DNA of 9,261 nt, taken from Streptococcus mitis. Lineage in GTDB: Bacteria; Bacillota; Bacilli; Lactobacillales; Streptococcaceae. The DNA is taken from contig NZ_WIJK01000041.1 of assembly GCF_009496285.1 (NCBI RefSeq), forward strand, positions 1 through 9,261, given 5' to 3'. Both the position numbers and the translations under genes were made by a program. Within the stretch, counting starts at the first letter, position 1. Each line of letters starts with the position of its first letter. Positions 1 through 6,072 of the stretch are shown one piece after another. A model generated the notes under the pieces. The model searched no databases. It saw only the letters and a program-made list of their open reading frames with translations, and was not told the DNA's origin.

Positions 1-1
1 C

Positions 2-91
2 TTCCGGAACTTTGAAAACTTTAAAACTAGAATCCTCATTGCTTTGAACATAAAAAAGGAGAGAACCAAGTTGGTCCTCTCCAGGTTATAA
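2..91 (+). CDS. ISL3-family transposase, C-terminal fragment (runs off left edge)
   Basis: Reading from base 2 gives 29 codons and a TAA stop. The peptide starts FRNFENFKTRILIALNIKKE and continues RTKLVLSRL. This matches the conserved tail of streptococcal ISL3/IS1167-type transposases (DDE enzymes that move the element by cut-and-paste). The family's usual tail, as I recall it, is FRNFENFKKRIFIALNIKKE followed by RTKFVLSR. The catalytic residues are outside the window, so whether the gene is intact cannot be judged. The codons for the ERTKLVLS stretch also form a strong hairpin that acts as a terminator on the other strand. The identification rests on motif recall rather than a search, but the match is close over nearly all 29 residues. 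Confidence 0.75.
   Translation, partial: FRNFENFKTRILIALNIKKERTKLVLSRL
52..82 (-). terminator. Rho-independent terminator inside the transposase tail
   Basis: On the minus strand a 10-bp stem (GGAGAGGACC paired with GGTTCTCTCC, one G-U pair, loop AACTT; 58-82) is followed by six T residues (57-52). It would stop transcripts entering the insertion sequence from the helicase side. It lies within the last coding codons of the transposase. Insertion sequences often carry such outward-guarding terminators; that role here is inference. Confidence 0.7.
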
Positions 92-208
92 CTTTTCATC
101 AACCCACTACAGTTGACAAAGAGTCAAATTTAAAAGAATGTTCAGATTAAATTTTAATTTTTCTAATATCATCTACTTATGAATTCTGTCAATTTCAATG
201 TAGAACTA

Positions 209-241
209 TAAAAAACAGTAAAACCAACTTGGTTCTACTGT
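209..241 (-). terminator. Terminator of the cshB-like helicase gene
   Basis: The minus strand reads an 11-bp stem, ACAGTAGAACC with GGTTTTACTGT (one G-U pair, loop AAGTT), followed by a run of six T. The stem begins 9 bases after the helicase stop codon. This is the expected position and shape for the helicase transcript end. Confidence 0.85.
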
Positions 242-249
242 CCTCATTT

Positions 250-1593
250 TTAAAATGTCTGGCGTTTAGCTTTTCGTTCTGCGCGTCCACGGGCACGACC
301 TTCTGCTCGCTTGGCTTTGCGACGTTTTTCATCAACCGCCCACTGGATTTTTTTCTTATAACCTGGTTTGACTTTTTTCTTTTTCTTTTTAACCAAGCCA
401 ATCATTTCGATGTCCAATTTTTCTTGTTTCTTCTCACGATTGGCACGACGATCGCGGTCATAGGTATCTTGGAATTCTCCGTCTTTAACCATCTTAGGCA
501 CAAACTTGATCCCTAGTTTCTCTAACTCACGAATATCTGAGTCGTCACTAGGCTGGTAAAGGGTAATGGCTGTACCAGGCAGACCATTACGTCCAGTTCG
601 TCCAACACGGTGGACAAAGAAGGACAAGTCTTGTGGAATGGCATCGTTAATGACGTGACTGACTCCCTCAATGTCAATCCCACGCGCAGCCAAGTCAGTC
701 GCAACGATGTACTCAAAATCAAGGTTCTTCACCTGATTCATGATCCGTTTGCGTTCACGAGGAGCAATATCTCCATGAATCTTAGCAACCTTCAAGCCTT
801 GGGCTGTTAAATATGTATGCAATTCATCTGCACGAGTCTTAGTATTGACAAAAATCATGGCCAAGTATGGTTGCATGACTTGAGTCAATTCATAAATCTG
901 GGCATTCTTGTCACGACCTTTAGTCGAAATCAACCAGTTATCAATGGTATCTGAGATAACTGTTTTGGTCTTGATTTTCTCCATAACTGGATTTGATAAG
1001 TATTTTTTCAAGAATGGTTGCAATTTTTGTGGGATAGTCGCTGAAAAGACCATAAACTGCAAATCTTTCGGAAGACTTCCTGCAATCTTATCAACTGTTT
1101 CCAAGAATCCCATATCCAAGGTCATATCAGCTTCATCGACTACAAAGGTCTTAGCCTTGTGGATAGCAAGATCACCAGATTTTACCAAATCATAGATGCG
1201 ACCTGGTGTTCCGATAACAATATGGGGCTGGTTGCTTGCTAATTTGTCAATCTGGCGGGCCTTATCTGTACCACCAACATAGTTCACAACACGAATTTCT
1301 ACTTCTGAATGTCCTGCAATTTGACGAGCAGCTTGGTAAATCTGAGTTGCTAATTCACGACTTGGAGCTGTGATAACTGCCTGCACACTATCGCTCTCTT
1401 CATCCAACTGTTGGAAAATTGGAAGCAAGAAAGTATGAGTCTTTCCTGAACCTGTTTTTGATTCACCGACCAAGTCACGACCTGCCAAAACAATGGGAAT
1501 TAACTTATCCTGCACCTCAGTAGGAGTCGTAAACTTCAACTCCTCCAAAGCTTCTTCTATATATTTTTTAAATTTAAATTTCGTAAATAACAT
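250..1593 (-). CDS. cshB: DEAD-box ATP-dependent RNA helicase, CshB type
   Basis: A 447-residue cytoplasmic RNA helicase that unwinds short RNA duplexes with ATP; in Bacillus the CshB class works in cold adaptation, ribosome assembly and RNA turnover. All motifs are present in order: a Q-motif region around residues 21-28 (FTTPTEVQ), motif I SKTGSGKT (45-52), Ia APSREL (76-81), Ib GTPGR (128-132), II DEAD (153-156), III SAT (184-186), IV IFVNT (247-251), V ATDLAARGID (298-307) and VI HRVGRTGR (328-335). A basic tail (about 380-447), rich in Lys and Arg and containing VKPGYKKK, resembles the RNA-binding tail of B. subtilis CshB and supports that subtype over CshA. The ATG at 1593 follows GAGGA with 5 bases between. 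It is monocistronic, with its own promoter (1621-1629) and terminator (209-241). Class is certain; the exact ortholog name is slightly less so. Confidence 0.9.
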   Translation of the reverse strand: MLFTKFKFKKYIEEALEELKFTTPTEVQDKLIPIVLAGRDLVGESKTGSGKTHTFLLPIFQQLDEESDSVQAVITAPSRELATQIYQAARQIAGHSEVEIRVVNYVGGTDKARQIDKLASNQPHIVIGTPGRIYDLVKSGDLAIHKAKTFVVDEADMTLDMGFLETVDKIAGSLPKDLQFMVFSATIPQKLQPFLKKYLSNPVMEKIKTKTVISDTIDNWLISTKGRDKNAQIYELTQVMQPYLAMIFVNTKTRADELHTYLTAQGLKVAKIHGDIAPRERKRIMNQVKNLDFEYIVATDLAARGIDIEGVSHVINDAIPQDLSFFVHRVGRTGRNGLPGTAITLYQPSDDSDIRELEKLGIKFVPKMVKDGEFQDTYDRDRRANREKKQEKLDIEMIGLVKKKKKKVKPGYKKKIQWAVDEKRRKAKRAEGRARGRAERKAKRQTF

Positions 1594-1620
1594 AATATCC
1601 TCGATTCTATCTATCTACTC

Positions 1621-1629
1621 ATTATACCA
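1621..1629 (-). promoter_or_regulatory. Extended -10 promoter of the helicase gene
   Basis: The minus strand reads TGGTATAAT, a perfect -10 with the TGn extension, 28 bases before the start codon. The -35 is weak (AACTGA at 17-base spacing), which is typical when an extended -10 carries the promoter. Confidence 0.7.
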
Positions 1630-1707
1630 CATTTTGCTGCATTTCAGTTAAACTTTCGGTTTGGATAATCACTCCGAAATGTAAAAACATACCCGATTAA
1701 AGGCAAG

Positions 1708-1751
1708 AAAAATACTCTCTGTCCATCATAAACAGAGAGTATCGCTTTTTT
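1708..1751. terminator. Bidirectional terminator between the siderophore operon and the helicase
   Basis: An 11-bp perfect stem, ATACTCTCTGT (1712-1722) with ACAGAGAGTAT (1732-1742), has a 9-base loop. On the minus strand it is followed by a T-run (1712-1708) and ends the esterase operon, whose stop codon is at 1750-1752. On the plus strand it is followed by six T at 1746-1751. Only the minus strand has an upstream gene that needs it. Confidence 0.85.
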
Positions 1752-2445
1752 ATTTAAGCTCCCATTTTTTCATTAGCCAATCACAAAACTGTTGATAGCG
1801 TTGGTCGAGAGCTTCATGATGCCCATATGCATCAAAAGTGGAATATGTTGAGGGAACTGCTTCTGAAATCAGATCATGAAGTTCCCTTGCAAAAAGAGGA
1901 GCCTTAGACAGACGATTGGAATGATTGGCACCTTCTGTCTGACCATTTTGCAGATAAATCAGGCTTTGGCTCTGCATCAAAGTATGTTCCCTGCAAAAGT
2001 CTATAAATTCTGGATACCAGAAAGAACCACAGATAGAAAAGATACAGGTCGCAGGAAGATGGCTCCTATAGAGACTATAAACAGCTGCAAGACCACCCAG
2101 TGAATAGCCACCATAAGCAATTCGACTTTCATCAATCAAGTAGTCTTTCTTTAGAATTTTTAAAATACCTTGAAAGAGCTTTTGATGGTATTGGTCTACC
2201 TTCCCACCAAAATCTGGTGCCCCTTCTTTCAAAGCAACAGCCTGCCAAGGTGTAAAATCATCCAGACGATTTTCTGGAATTAAACCTACTAAAATTACAG
2301 ATTGGGACAGGTTTGACAAATAATCTAGTTCCCCATCATTTAAAAGCACAACTGGATAGGCTTGTTGAGGTTCATAGTTTGAAGGAAGACTGACCCTAAC
2401 ACGAATCCCTTCCCAGTTAAACTCCTTATTTCTTGATAAAGTCAT
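1750..2445 (-). CDS. Alpha/beta-hydrolase, probable ferric-siderophore esterase (IroE/Fes/BesA-like, esterase D superfamily)
   Basis: A 231-residue alpha/beta-hydrolase without signal peptide or membrane segment, so cytoplasmic. The nucleophile elbow is GGYSLGG with Ser115, the form found in enterobactin/bacillibactin esterases (Fes, IroE, BesA) and esterase D. The likely catalytic His is His209 or His210 in AYGHHEAL near the C-terminus. The preceding DYLIDESRIAYGGYSLGG and the FGGKVDQYHQKL block also fit the family. It is last in an operon with FecCD-type transporter genes, suggesting it cuts an imported ferric siderophore, probably one made by other bacteria, to release iron; substrate is inference. 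The start is chosen as ATG at 2445, overlapping the lipoprotein gene by 20 bases. An in-frame TTG at 2466 would add seven residues. Neither has a good ribosome binding site, so translational coupling is likely. A generic acyl esterase remains possible. Confidence 0.75.
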   Translation of the reverse strand: MTLSRNKEFNWEGIRVRVSLPSNYEPQQAYPVVLLNDGELDYLSNLSQSVILVGLIPENRLDDFTPWQAVALKEGAPDFGGKVDQYHQKLFQGILKILKKDYLIDESRIAYGGYSLGGLAAVYSLYRSHLPATCIFSICGSFWYPEFIDFCREHTLMQSQSLIYLQNGQTEGANHSNRLSKAPLFARELHDLISEAVPSTYSTFDAYGHHEALDQRYQQFCDWLMKKWELK

Positions 2446-3436
2446 TGATTTTTTCAAGTGAATCAATCACTGCTGGACCGTAGTCCATCAACTCATCGTA
2501 AGAGATGGTCATGATTTTTTGATTCTTGATTGCTGGTACATTTTCCAAAACAGCATTTGCCTTCATCAAATCCACTGCTTTTTCATCTAACTTTTGATTG
2601 CGGTCACTAGTTACATAGATAATCAACTCTGGATCCATAGATACTAGATTTTCCAAGGTCAAACCAGAAGTTCCTGTTGCGACATTGGTATATCCAAGTT
2701 GGTTGAGCAAACTTTCTTGTAGGGCTGACTTGTAGGCACCAAAGGTTTCATCATTGTAGGCCACCATAATCAAAGCTTTTTTCTTTTCACCCTGTGTTTC
2801 TGGGTTTGCTTTTTTAACCGCATCGATTTTAGCTTGTAATTGCTCTGCGTATTGATTAGCCTTGTCTTGGACATTGAAAATGGTACCAAGATTCTTCACA
2901 TCTTCTACGATATTTCCTAAATCTTGTTGGATAGTTGAAAGTGAAGCTTTTTGCGTATAAACAGGGATTTTGTTTTCATTCCAAGCACTAATGGTTCCCA
3001 TTGACTTTTCAGAAAACATCATATTGCGTCCCATCAAGGCATCTGGTTCATAAGAAAGAACTGTTTCTTGTGAGACAGATTTTTTATCACCAATGTGAGG
3101 GATGGCTTCAATAGCATCCTTGTATTTACCAGTTACCGCATTATCAGGATTGAGCATGCCAGCAATTTTATCCTTCAAACCGAGTTCAAGTAGGATTTCA
3201 GTTGTTGAGAGGTTGTTGGTGATGACCTTTTCAGGTGCCTTTTCAAATACTTGTTCGACTTCGTTTCCTTTAGCATCATAAGTTTTGATGGTTACAGGAT
3301 AGCTGGTTTCTGTATTAGCTTTTTGACTAGCTTCTCTTGTAGCCGGTGCCGGTGCTGTTTCTTTAGATGCGTTACCACAAGCTGCCAAAGATAAGGTAGC
3401 TACTGTTAGGAGCAAAATACTAAGTGTTTTTTTCAT
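2426..3436 (-). CDS. ABC transporter substrate-binding lipoprotein, ferric-siderophore type
   Basis: A 336-residue surface lipoprotein. The signal peptide MKKTLSILLLTVATLSLAAC ends in a lipobox (LAAC) with the lipidated Cys at residue 20, followed by a flexible Ala/Pro/Thr/Lys linker (21-46). The rest (about 68-334) has the layout of periplasmic-binding class III (FhuD/BtuF/TroA fold): an N-lobe starting KAPEKVITNNLSTTEILLEL, a long connecting helix about 167-212, and a C-lobe with LIMVAYNDETFGAY and LENLVSMDPELIIYV. It would capture the ferric chelate outside the membrane and deliver it to the permease. The start is ATG 3436, preceded by AAGGA with 10 bases between; a start further upstream would bury the signal peptide. 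It lies 23 bases after the ATPase stop and overlaps the esterase by 20 bases. Haem or cobalamin binding cannot be excluded, but the adjacent esterase favours a siderophore. Confidence 0.85.
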   Translation of the reverse strand: MKKTLSILLLTVATLSLAACGNASKETAPAPATREASQKANTETSYPVTIKTYDAKGNEVEQVFEKAPEKVITNNLSTTEILLELGLKDKIAGMLNPDNAVTGKYKDAIEAIPHIGDKKSVSQETVLSYEPDALMGRNMMFSEKSMGTISAWNENKIPVYTQKASLSTIQQDLGNIVEDVKNLGTIFNVQDKANQYAEQLQAKIDAVKKANPETQGEKKKALIMVAYNDETFGAYKSALQESLLNQLGYTNVATGTSGLTLENLVSMDPELIIYVTSDRNQKLDEKAVDLMKANAVLENVPAIKNQKIMTISYDELMDYGPAVIDSLEKINDFIKK

Positions 3437-3459
3437 GTTTTTATTTTCCTTTTTAATTT

Positions 3460-4215
3460 TTATAAATAGTGAATCATGGCTTGCTGATCTTCTGTCCAAG
3501 TTACCTTACTTTGAACGCCATAGACAGCCTGCAATGACTCAGGTGTGATAGTCTCTTTTGGAGTACCTTGGTAAACAATCTCCCCTTCTTTCATTAGGTA
3601 GAGATAGTCTGAATAGCGACAAGCCAGCTGAATATCATGCAAGACAGCTAGCACATTGATCTGAAGATCTTTGACAATGGTCAATAAGTCTAGCTGATAC
3701 TTGATATCCAAATGATTGGTCGGTTCGTCTAAGAGCAGGAGAGTCGGTTCTTGTGCCAAGGCACGTGCCAACAAAACCCGCTGCTTCTCTCCTCCTGACA
3801 GAGAAGAGTAGAGTCGATTTCTCTTTTCAAGCAGATCTACCTTGACCAAAGCATCCTCAACCAAAGCAAAATCTCTGTCTTTTTCCTTTTGTAAGAAAGA
3901 GAGATGGGGAGTTCTGCCCAGCATGACAATCTCCTCAACCGTACAATCAAACTGGAGTTGATTAAACTGCGTGATAACTGCCATCTGCTTTGCCGTTTCT
4001 TTGACGCTCATTTGTTCTAGAGGCTTCCCATCTAAAGAAATCAAGCCCTGATTCGGCTTTTCCTGTCGATAAAAGAGTTTCAGCAAACTGGTCTTTCCAC
4101 TTCCATTTGGTCCCAAAATAGTATGAAATTGGTTGCCCTCAAGTTTAAGTGAGACTCCTTTGAGAATTTTTTTCTCTCCGATTCCAAAGTGAATATCCTG
4201 ACACATTAAGTCCAT
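3460..4215 (-). CDS. ABC transporter ATPase, FecE/FhuC type
   Basis: A 251-residue nucleotide-binding subunit that powers iron-chelate import from the cytoplasmic face. It carries Walker A GPNGSGKTS (35-43), Q-loop Gln83, signature LSGGE (139-143), Walker B LLLLDEP (159-165), D-loop NHLD (167-170) and switch His193 in VLHD. The spacing and C-terminal pattern (LYLMKEGEIVYQGTPKE, then a TPESLQAVYGV segment) are those of the FecE/FhuC/BtuD importer class. The ATG at 4215 is one base after the permease stop codon and is preceded by GGAGGTGAGGG, so the two genes are tightly coupled. A second ATG three codons in is less well spaced. Confidence 0.92.
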   Translation of the reverse strand: MDLMCQDIHFGIGEKKILKGVSLKLEGNQFHTILGPNGSGKTSLLKLFYRQEKPNQGLISLDGKPLEQMSVKETAKQMAVITQFNQLQFDCTVEEIVMLGRTPHLSFLQKEKDRDFALVEDALVKVDLLEKRNRLYSSLSGGEKQRVLLARALAQEPTLLLLDEPTNHLDIKYQLDLLTIVKDLQINVLAVLHDIQLACRYSDYLYLMKEGEIVYQGTPKETITPESLQAVYGVQSKVTWTEDQQAMIHYL

Positions 4216-4216
4216 A

Positions 4217-5263
4217 TCAGACCCTCACCTCCCTTCGTCTACTTCCAACCATGTAGATAAAGAAAGGTGCACCTACTAAGGCTGTGAAGATACCAATCGG
4301 AAGTTCAGCATTCTGAATCAAGACACGAGCAAGAACATCTGCCCAAACGACAAAGAGGGCACCTAGTAAAGTAGCTATCGGAAATAGCCTTCTGTAATTT
4401 GTCCCAACCAAACTTCGGGCTAGATGAGGTGTGATAAGGCCAACAAAACCAATAATCCCACAGGTCGATACCAAGATAGCTGTCATCACAGCTACAATCG
4501 TCACATAGAGATACCAGTAAAAACGCAAGGGAATTCCCAAGGTCAAAGCCGCCTCATCTCCCATCATCATGGCATTGAAAACACGGTATTGGGAAGAGAA
4601 AAATAAAAAGGCGATTCCCACGATTATAGTTGGTAAGGTTAAGTGTCCCCAAGAGGTTCCCGCTAAAGAACCCATGGTCCAAAACTTGATGGTCATAACG
4701 CTATCAGCATTGGCCCCAATAGAGATAATAAAGTTTGAAAAAGCCAAAAATAGTGCATTCACGACCGTTCCTGATAAAATCAGGCTAGAAGTTGTCATCC
4801 TGCCTTGCATGGAAGCAATCAGAAGAACTGCAACTGTTGCTAAAATCGCTCCGAGGAAAGATCCTAGACCAATCATAACTTTAAATCCAAGAATAATACT
4901 CAAAGTTGCTCCAAAGGTTGCCCCGGCTGAAATTCCTAATACATAGGGCTCTGCTATTGGATTATTGACCGTTGACTGCATGACACTGCCACACATGGAA
5001 AGGCCTGCACCAACTATCAAACCAAGAAAAACCCGTGGCAATCTCATATTCCAAACAATAGCAAGCGTAGACTTCGAAAGGTCTCCTATATCCAGAGGAG
5101 CCCCCATCTTACTTAAAATAATTCTATAAGTATCACTCAAGCTAATCTGAACAGACCCCATAGAAACAGCTAAAAATAGAGAGACACCCAAAGCTCCGAG
5201 CAACAGAGCTAGGAGAAAAACATATCGCAGGTTTTGATGGCTTCCAGAAGATTTGGAAATCAT
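4217..5263 (-). CDS. FecCD/BtuC-family ABC permease for iron chelates
   Basis: A 348-residue polytopic membrane protein, full length for the FecCD/BtuC family. Hallmarks are RLPR (74-77), NNPIAEPYVLGISAGA (100-115), the ATPase-coupling helix MGDEAALTLGI (234-244), GFVGLITPHLAR (272-283) and LPIGIFTALVGAPFF (321-335). About ten hydrophobic segments are visible. The start is ATG 5263, preceded by GGGAGGG with four bases between; an upstream TTG at 5299 lacks a site and is rejected. It is the first gene of the operon. Only one permease gene is present, whereas pneumococcal Pia and Piu systems have two different ones, so the channel is expected to be a homodimer as in BtuC2D2. The exact substrate is not readable from sequence. 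Confidence 0.92.
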   Translation of the reverse strand: MISKSSGSHQNLRYVFLLALLLGALGVSLFLAVSMGSVQISLSDTYRIILSKMGAPLDIGDLSKSTLAIVWNMRLPRVFLGLIVGAGLSMCGSVMQSTVNNPIAEPYVLGISAGATFGATLSIILGFKVMIGLGSFLGAILATVAVLLIASMQGRMTTSSLILSGTVVNALFLAFSNFIISIGANADSVMTIKFWTMGSLAGTSWGHLTLPTIIVGIAFLFFSSQYRVFNAMMMGDEAALTLGIPLRFYWYLYVTIVAVMTAILVSTCGIIGFVGLITPHLARSLVGTNYRRLFPIATLLGALFVVWADVLARVLIQNAELPIGIFTALVGAPFFIYMVGSRRREVRV

Positions 5264-5310
5264 GAAACCCTCCCTTAATAAAATTAAAAATTTAGACAAT
5301 TTTCATAAAT

Positions 5311-5339
5311 AGTATACCACATTTCCAAATCTGGAACAA
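5311..5339 (-). promoter_or_regulatory. Promoter of the siderophore operon, with a palindrome in the spacer
   Basis: The minus strand reads TTGTTC (-35, 5339-5334), a 17-base spacer, then TGG and TATACT (-10, 5316-5311), i.e. an extended -10. A 14-base palindrome, TTCCA-N4-TGGAA (5323-5336), overlaps the -35 and spacer and is well placed for a repressor. Its binding protein is unknown; iron-dependent control is only a guess from the genes. Confidence 0.7.
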
Positions 5340-5415
5340 GGCTAGAAAGATACAGATAAAAAGACTGTTGAAACTAAAGAGCTGATTGAGCTCAGGCTAA
5401 AATTCTAATGAAACT

Positions 5416-5437
5416 AAAAAATCTCCCCCAAGGGAGA
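5416..5437 (-). terminator. Rho-independent terminator upstream of the siderophore operon
   Basis: On the minus strand TCTCCC-TTGG-GGGAGA (5437-5422) is followed by six T (5421-5416). The stem is short but GC-rich and the T-run is clean. It insulates the siderophore operon promoter from rpsO or from a small transcript in the gap. Confidence 0.8.
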
Positions 5438-5446
5438 CATAGCTGG

Positions 5447-5524
5447 TTTATTTTACCTTACAGTGCTAGGAACCGTAACCGAAGATTATACTTGAGTATA
5501 TCGAGGTAAGGTGACAAAAATAAA
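5447..5524. repeat. Imperfect inverted repeat, possible small RNA fold or miniature element
   Basis: The left arm TTTATTTTACCTTAC (5447-5461) pairs with the right arm 5506-5524 (GTAAGGT, four unpaired bases GACA, then the AT-rich part AAAATAAA). The 44-base interior contains a small hairpin ATAC-N4-GTAT. On the minus strand it is bounded by a terminator on each side. A TATAAT (minus, 5490-5485) lies inside but has no good -35. It does not match the BOX repeat as I remember it. Confidence 0.5.
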
Positions 5525-5545
5525 AAGCTACTCAACTAGAGTAGC
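5521..5545 (-). terminator. Probable rpsO terminator
   Basis: The minus strand reads GCTACTC-TAGTT-GAGTAGC (5545-5527) followed by TTTTTATTTTT. It is the first strong hairpin with a T-run downstream of rpsO, about 135 bases after its stop codon, which would give rpsO mRNA a long 3' untranslated region unless the weaker hairpin at 5591-5625 ends it earlier. Confidence 0.75.
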
Positions 5546-5678
5546 CTTATTTCAAGATGTGCTCAATTGAACACAGCCTAAGCACTTGGCAAAAAAGATA
5601 AAATCTCCTAGAAACTGAAGTTTCTTCGTCAATTTTCCTATTTTTGCTTTGTGCTTTTGACGGCCTTTGTATCTTGAA

Positions 5679-5948
5679 TTAACGACGAAGTCCAAGAGAG
5701 TTGATCAACTCACGGTAACGGTTAACGTCGTTTTTACGCAAGTATGCAAGCAAGTTACGACGGCGACCGATTTTCTTCATCAATCCACGGTAAGTAGCGT
5801 GGTCTTTTTTGTGTTGTTTGATGTGTTCGTTAAGGTGGTTGATTTCCCAAGTAAGGACAGCAACTTGAACCTCTACTGAACCTGTATCACCTTCGTGACG
5901 TGCATATTGTGCAATGATTTCATTTTTTTTCTCTTTTGAGATTGCCAT
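5679..5948 (-). CDS. rpsO: 30S ribosomal protein S15
   Basis: 89 residues, the standard S15 length. S15 binds the three-way junction of 16S rRNA helices 20-22 early in assembly of the small subunit platform and forms a bridge to 23S rRNA. The family core is clear: [20 protein letters not shown] followed by [11 protein letters not shown], and the C-terminal [13 protein letters not shown]. The ATG at 5948 has AAGGAG upstream with 7 bases between. It is monocistronic, with a strong promoter at 6039-6067 and an 84-base leader. Confidence 0.98.
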   Translation of the reverse strand: MAISKEKKNEIIAQYARHEGDTGSVEVQVAVLTWEINHLNEHIKQHKKDHATYRGLMKKIGRRRNLLAYLRKNDVNRYRELINSLGLRR

Positions 5949-6032
5949 GATGTTTCTCCTTTTTATTTGGCTTCATCCGAGTGACAGGTTGGCATGCCTG
6001 TAACCAAGAAGAAGTTATTTGTCTTTACGACA
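5949..6032 (-). promoter_or_regulatory. rpsO leader, possible S15 autoregulatory region
   Basis: About 84 bases of untranslated leader separate the inferred transcription start from the rpsO ATG. It contains a stem ACAGG-N8-CCTGT (5984-6001), with GGCATGCC (5991-5998) as an alternative pairing. S15 represses its own mRNA in several bacteria by binding leader structures that mimic 16S rRNA. The leader length and hairpin fit, but I cannot show a specific S15-binding fold. Confidence 0.35.
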
Positions 6033-6038
6033 TTTCTT

Positions 6039-6067
6039 ATTCTACCAATAACTAAGTTCTTTGTCAA
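6039..6067 (-). promoter_or_regulatory. rpsO promoter
   Basis: On the minus strand the -35 is a perfect TTGACA (6067-6062), the spacer is 17 bases, and the -10 is TAGAAT (6044-6039) with a TGG extension. This is the strongest promoter in the window, as expected for a ribosomal protein gene. Confidence 0.88.
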
Positions 6068-6072
6068 CTGAT

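Larger units (their letters stand above)
1..125 (+). mobile_element. Right end of an ISL3-family insertion sequence (IS1167-like), partial
   Basis: The first 91 bases encode the C-terminus of an ISL3-type transposase (separate entry). The short tail after its stop codon, read on the minus strand from 125, runs GACTCTTTGTCAACTG and then TAGTGGGTTGA. I recognise this from memory as flanking such transposase genes in streptococci. I place the element's outer edge near 125, where it abuts AAATTTAA (126-133), a plausible AT-rich 8-bp target duplication of the size usual for ISL3 elements. The other end and the matching duplicate lie outside the window, so boundary and duplication are inferred. The element sits just downstream of, and converges on, the helicase gene, where it disrupts nothing visible. 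Confidence 0.65.
5340..5678. other. Structured gap between the siderophore operon promoter and rpsO, no protein gene
   Basis: No credible protein-coding frame is present. From rpsO leftward (minus strand) it holds: a small hairpin AGAAAC-N4-GTTTCT (5610-5625) followed by AGAT-TTT-ATCT and a T-run (5606-5591), a possible weak first terminator; an 18-base near-palindrome (5558-5575); a terminator (5521-5545); a long imperfect inverted repeat (5447-5524); another strong terminator (5416-5437); and a 5-bp hairpin GAGCT-N5-AGCTC within about 5378-5392. A 9-base direct repeat GAAACTAAA occurs near 5370 and 5410. Two good minus-strand terminators in series imply either tandem termination of rpsO or a separate short transcript between them. 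Confidence 0.6.

Noticed and set aside
229..1195. Open frames on the plus strand opposite the helicase gene
   Set aside because: Composition mirrors the helicase codons, with no start signals or family features.
3437..3499. Longer lipoprotein start at 3499 inside the ATPase gene
   Set aside because: It would put 21 polar residues before the signal peptide; ATG 3436 has AAGGA upstream and gives a classic lipoprotein leader.
5264..5299. Longer permease starting with TTG at 5299
   Set aside because: No ribosome binding site precedes the TTG, while ATG 5263 has GGGAGGG at good spacing and gives the normal family length.
5447..5524. BOX or RUP repeat of pneumococcus
   Set aside because: The arms and interior do not match the BOX modules as I know them, and I cannot recall the RUP consensus well enough to support a call.
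5558..5575. Near-perfect 18-base palindrome TGTGCTCAATTGAACACA as an operator
   Set aside because: It lies in the 3' untranslated region of rpsO, far from any promoter I can support, and is likelier part of an RNA hairpin; listed only within the gap description.
5551..5600. AAATAAGGCTA on the minus strand, reminiscent of a type II CRISPR tracrRNA
   Set aside because: No repeats, cas genes or matching anti-repeat in the window; the similarity is short and its flanking hairpins differ from tracrRNA.
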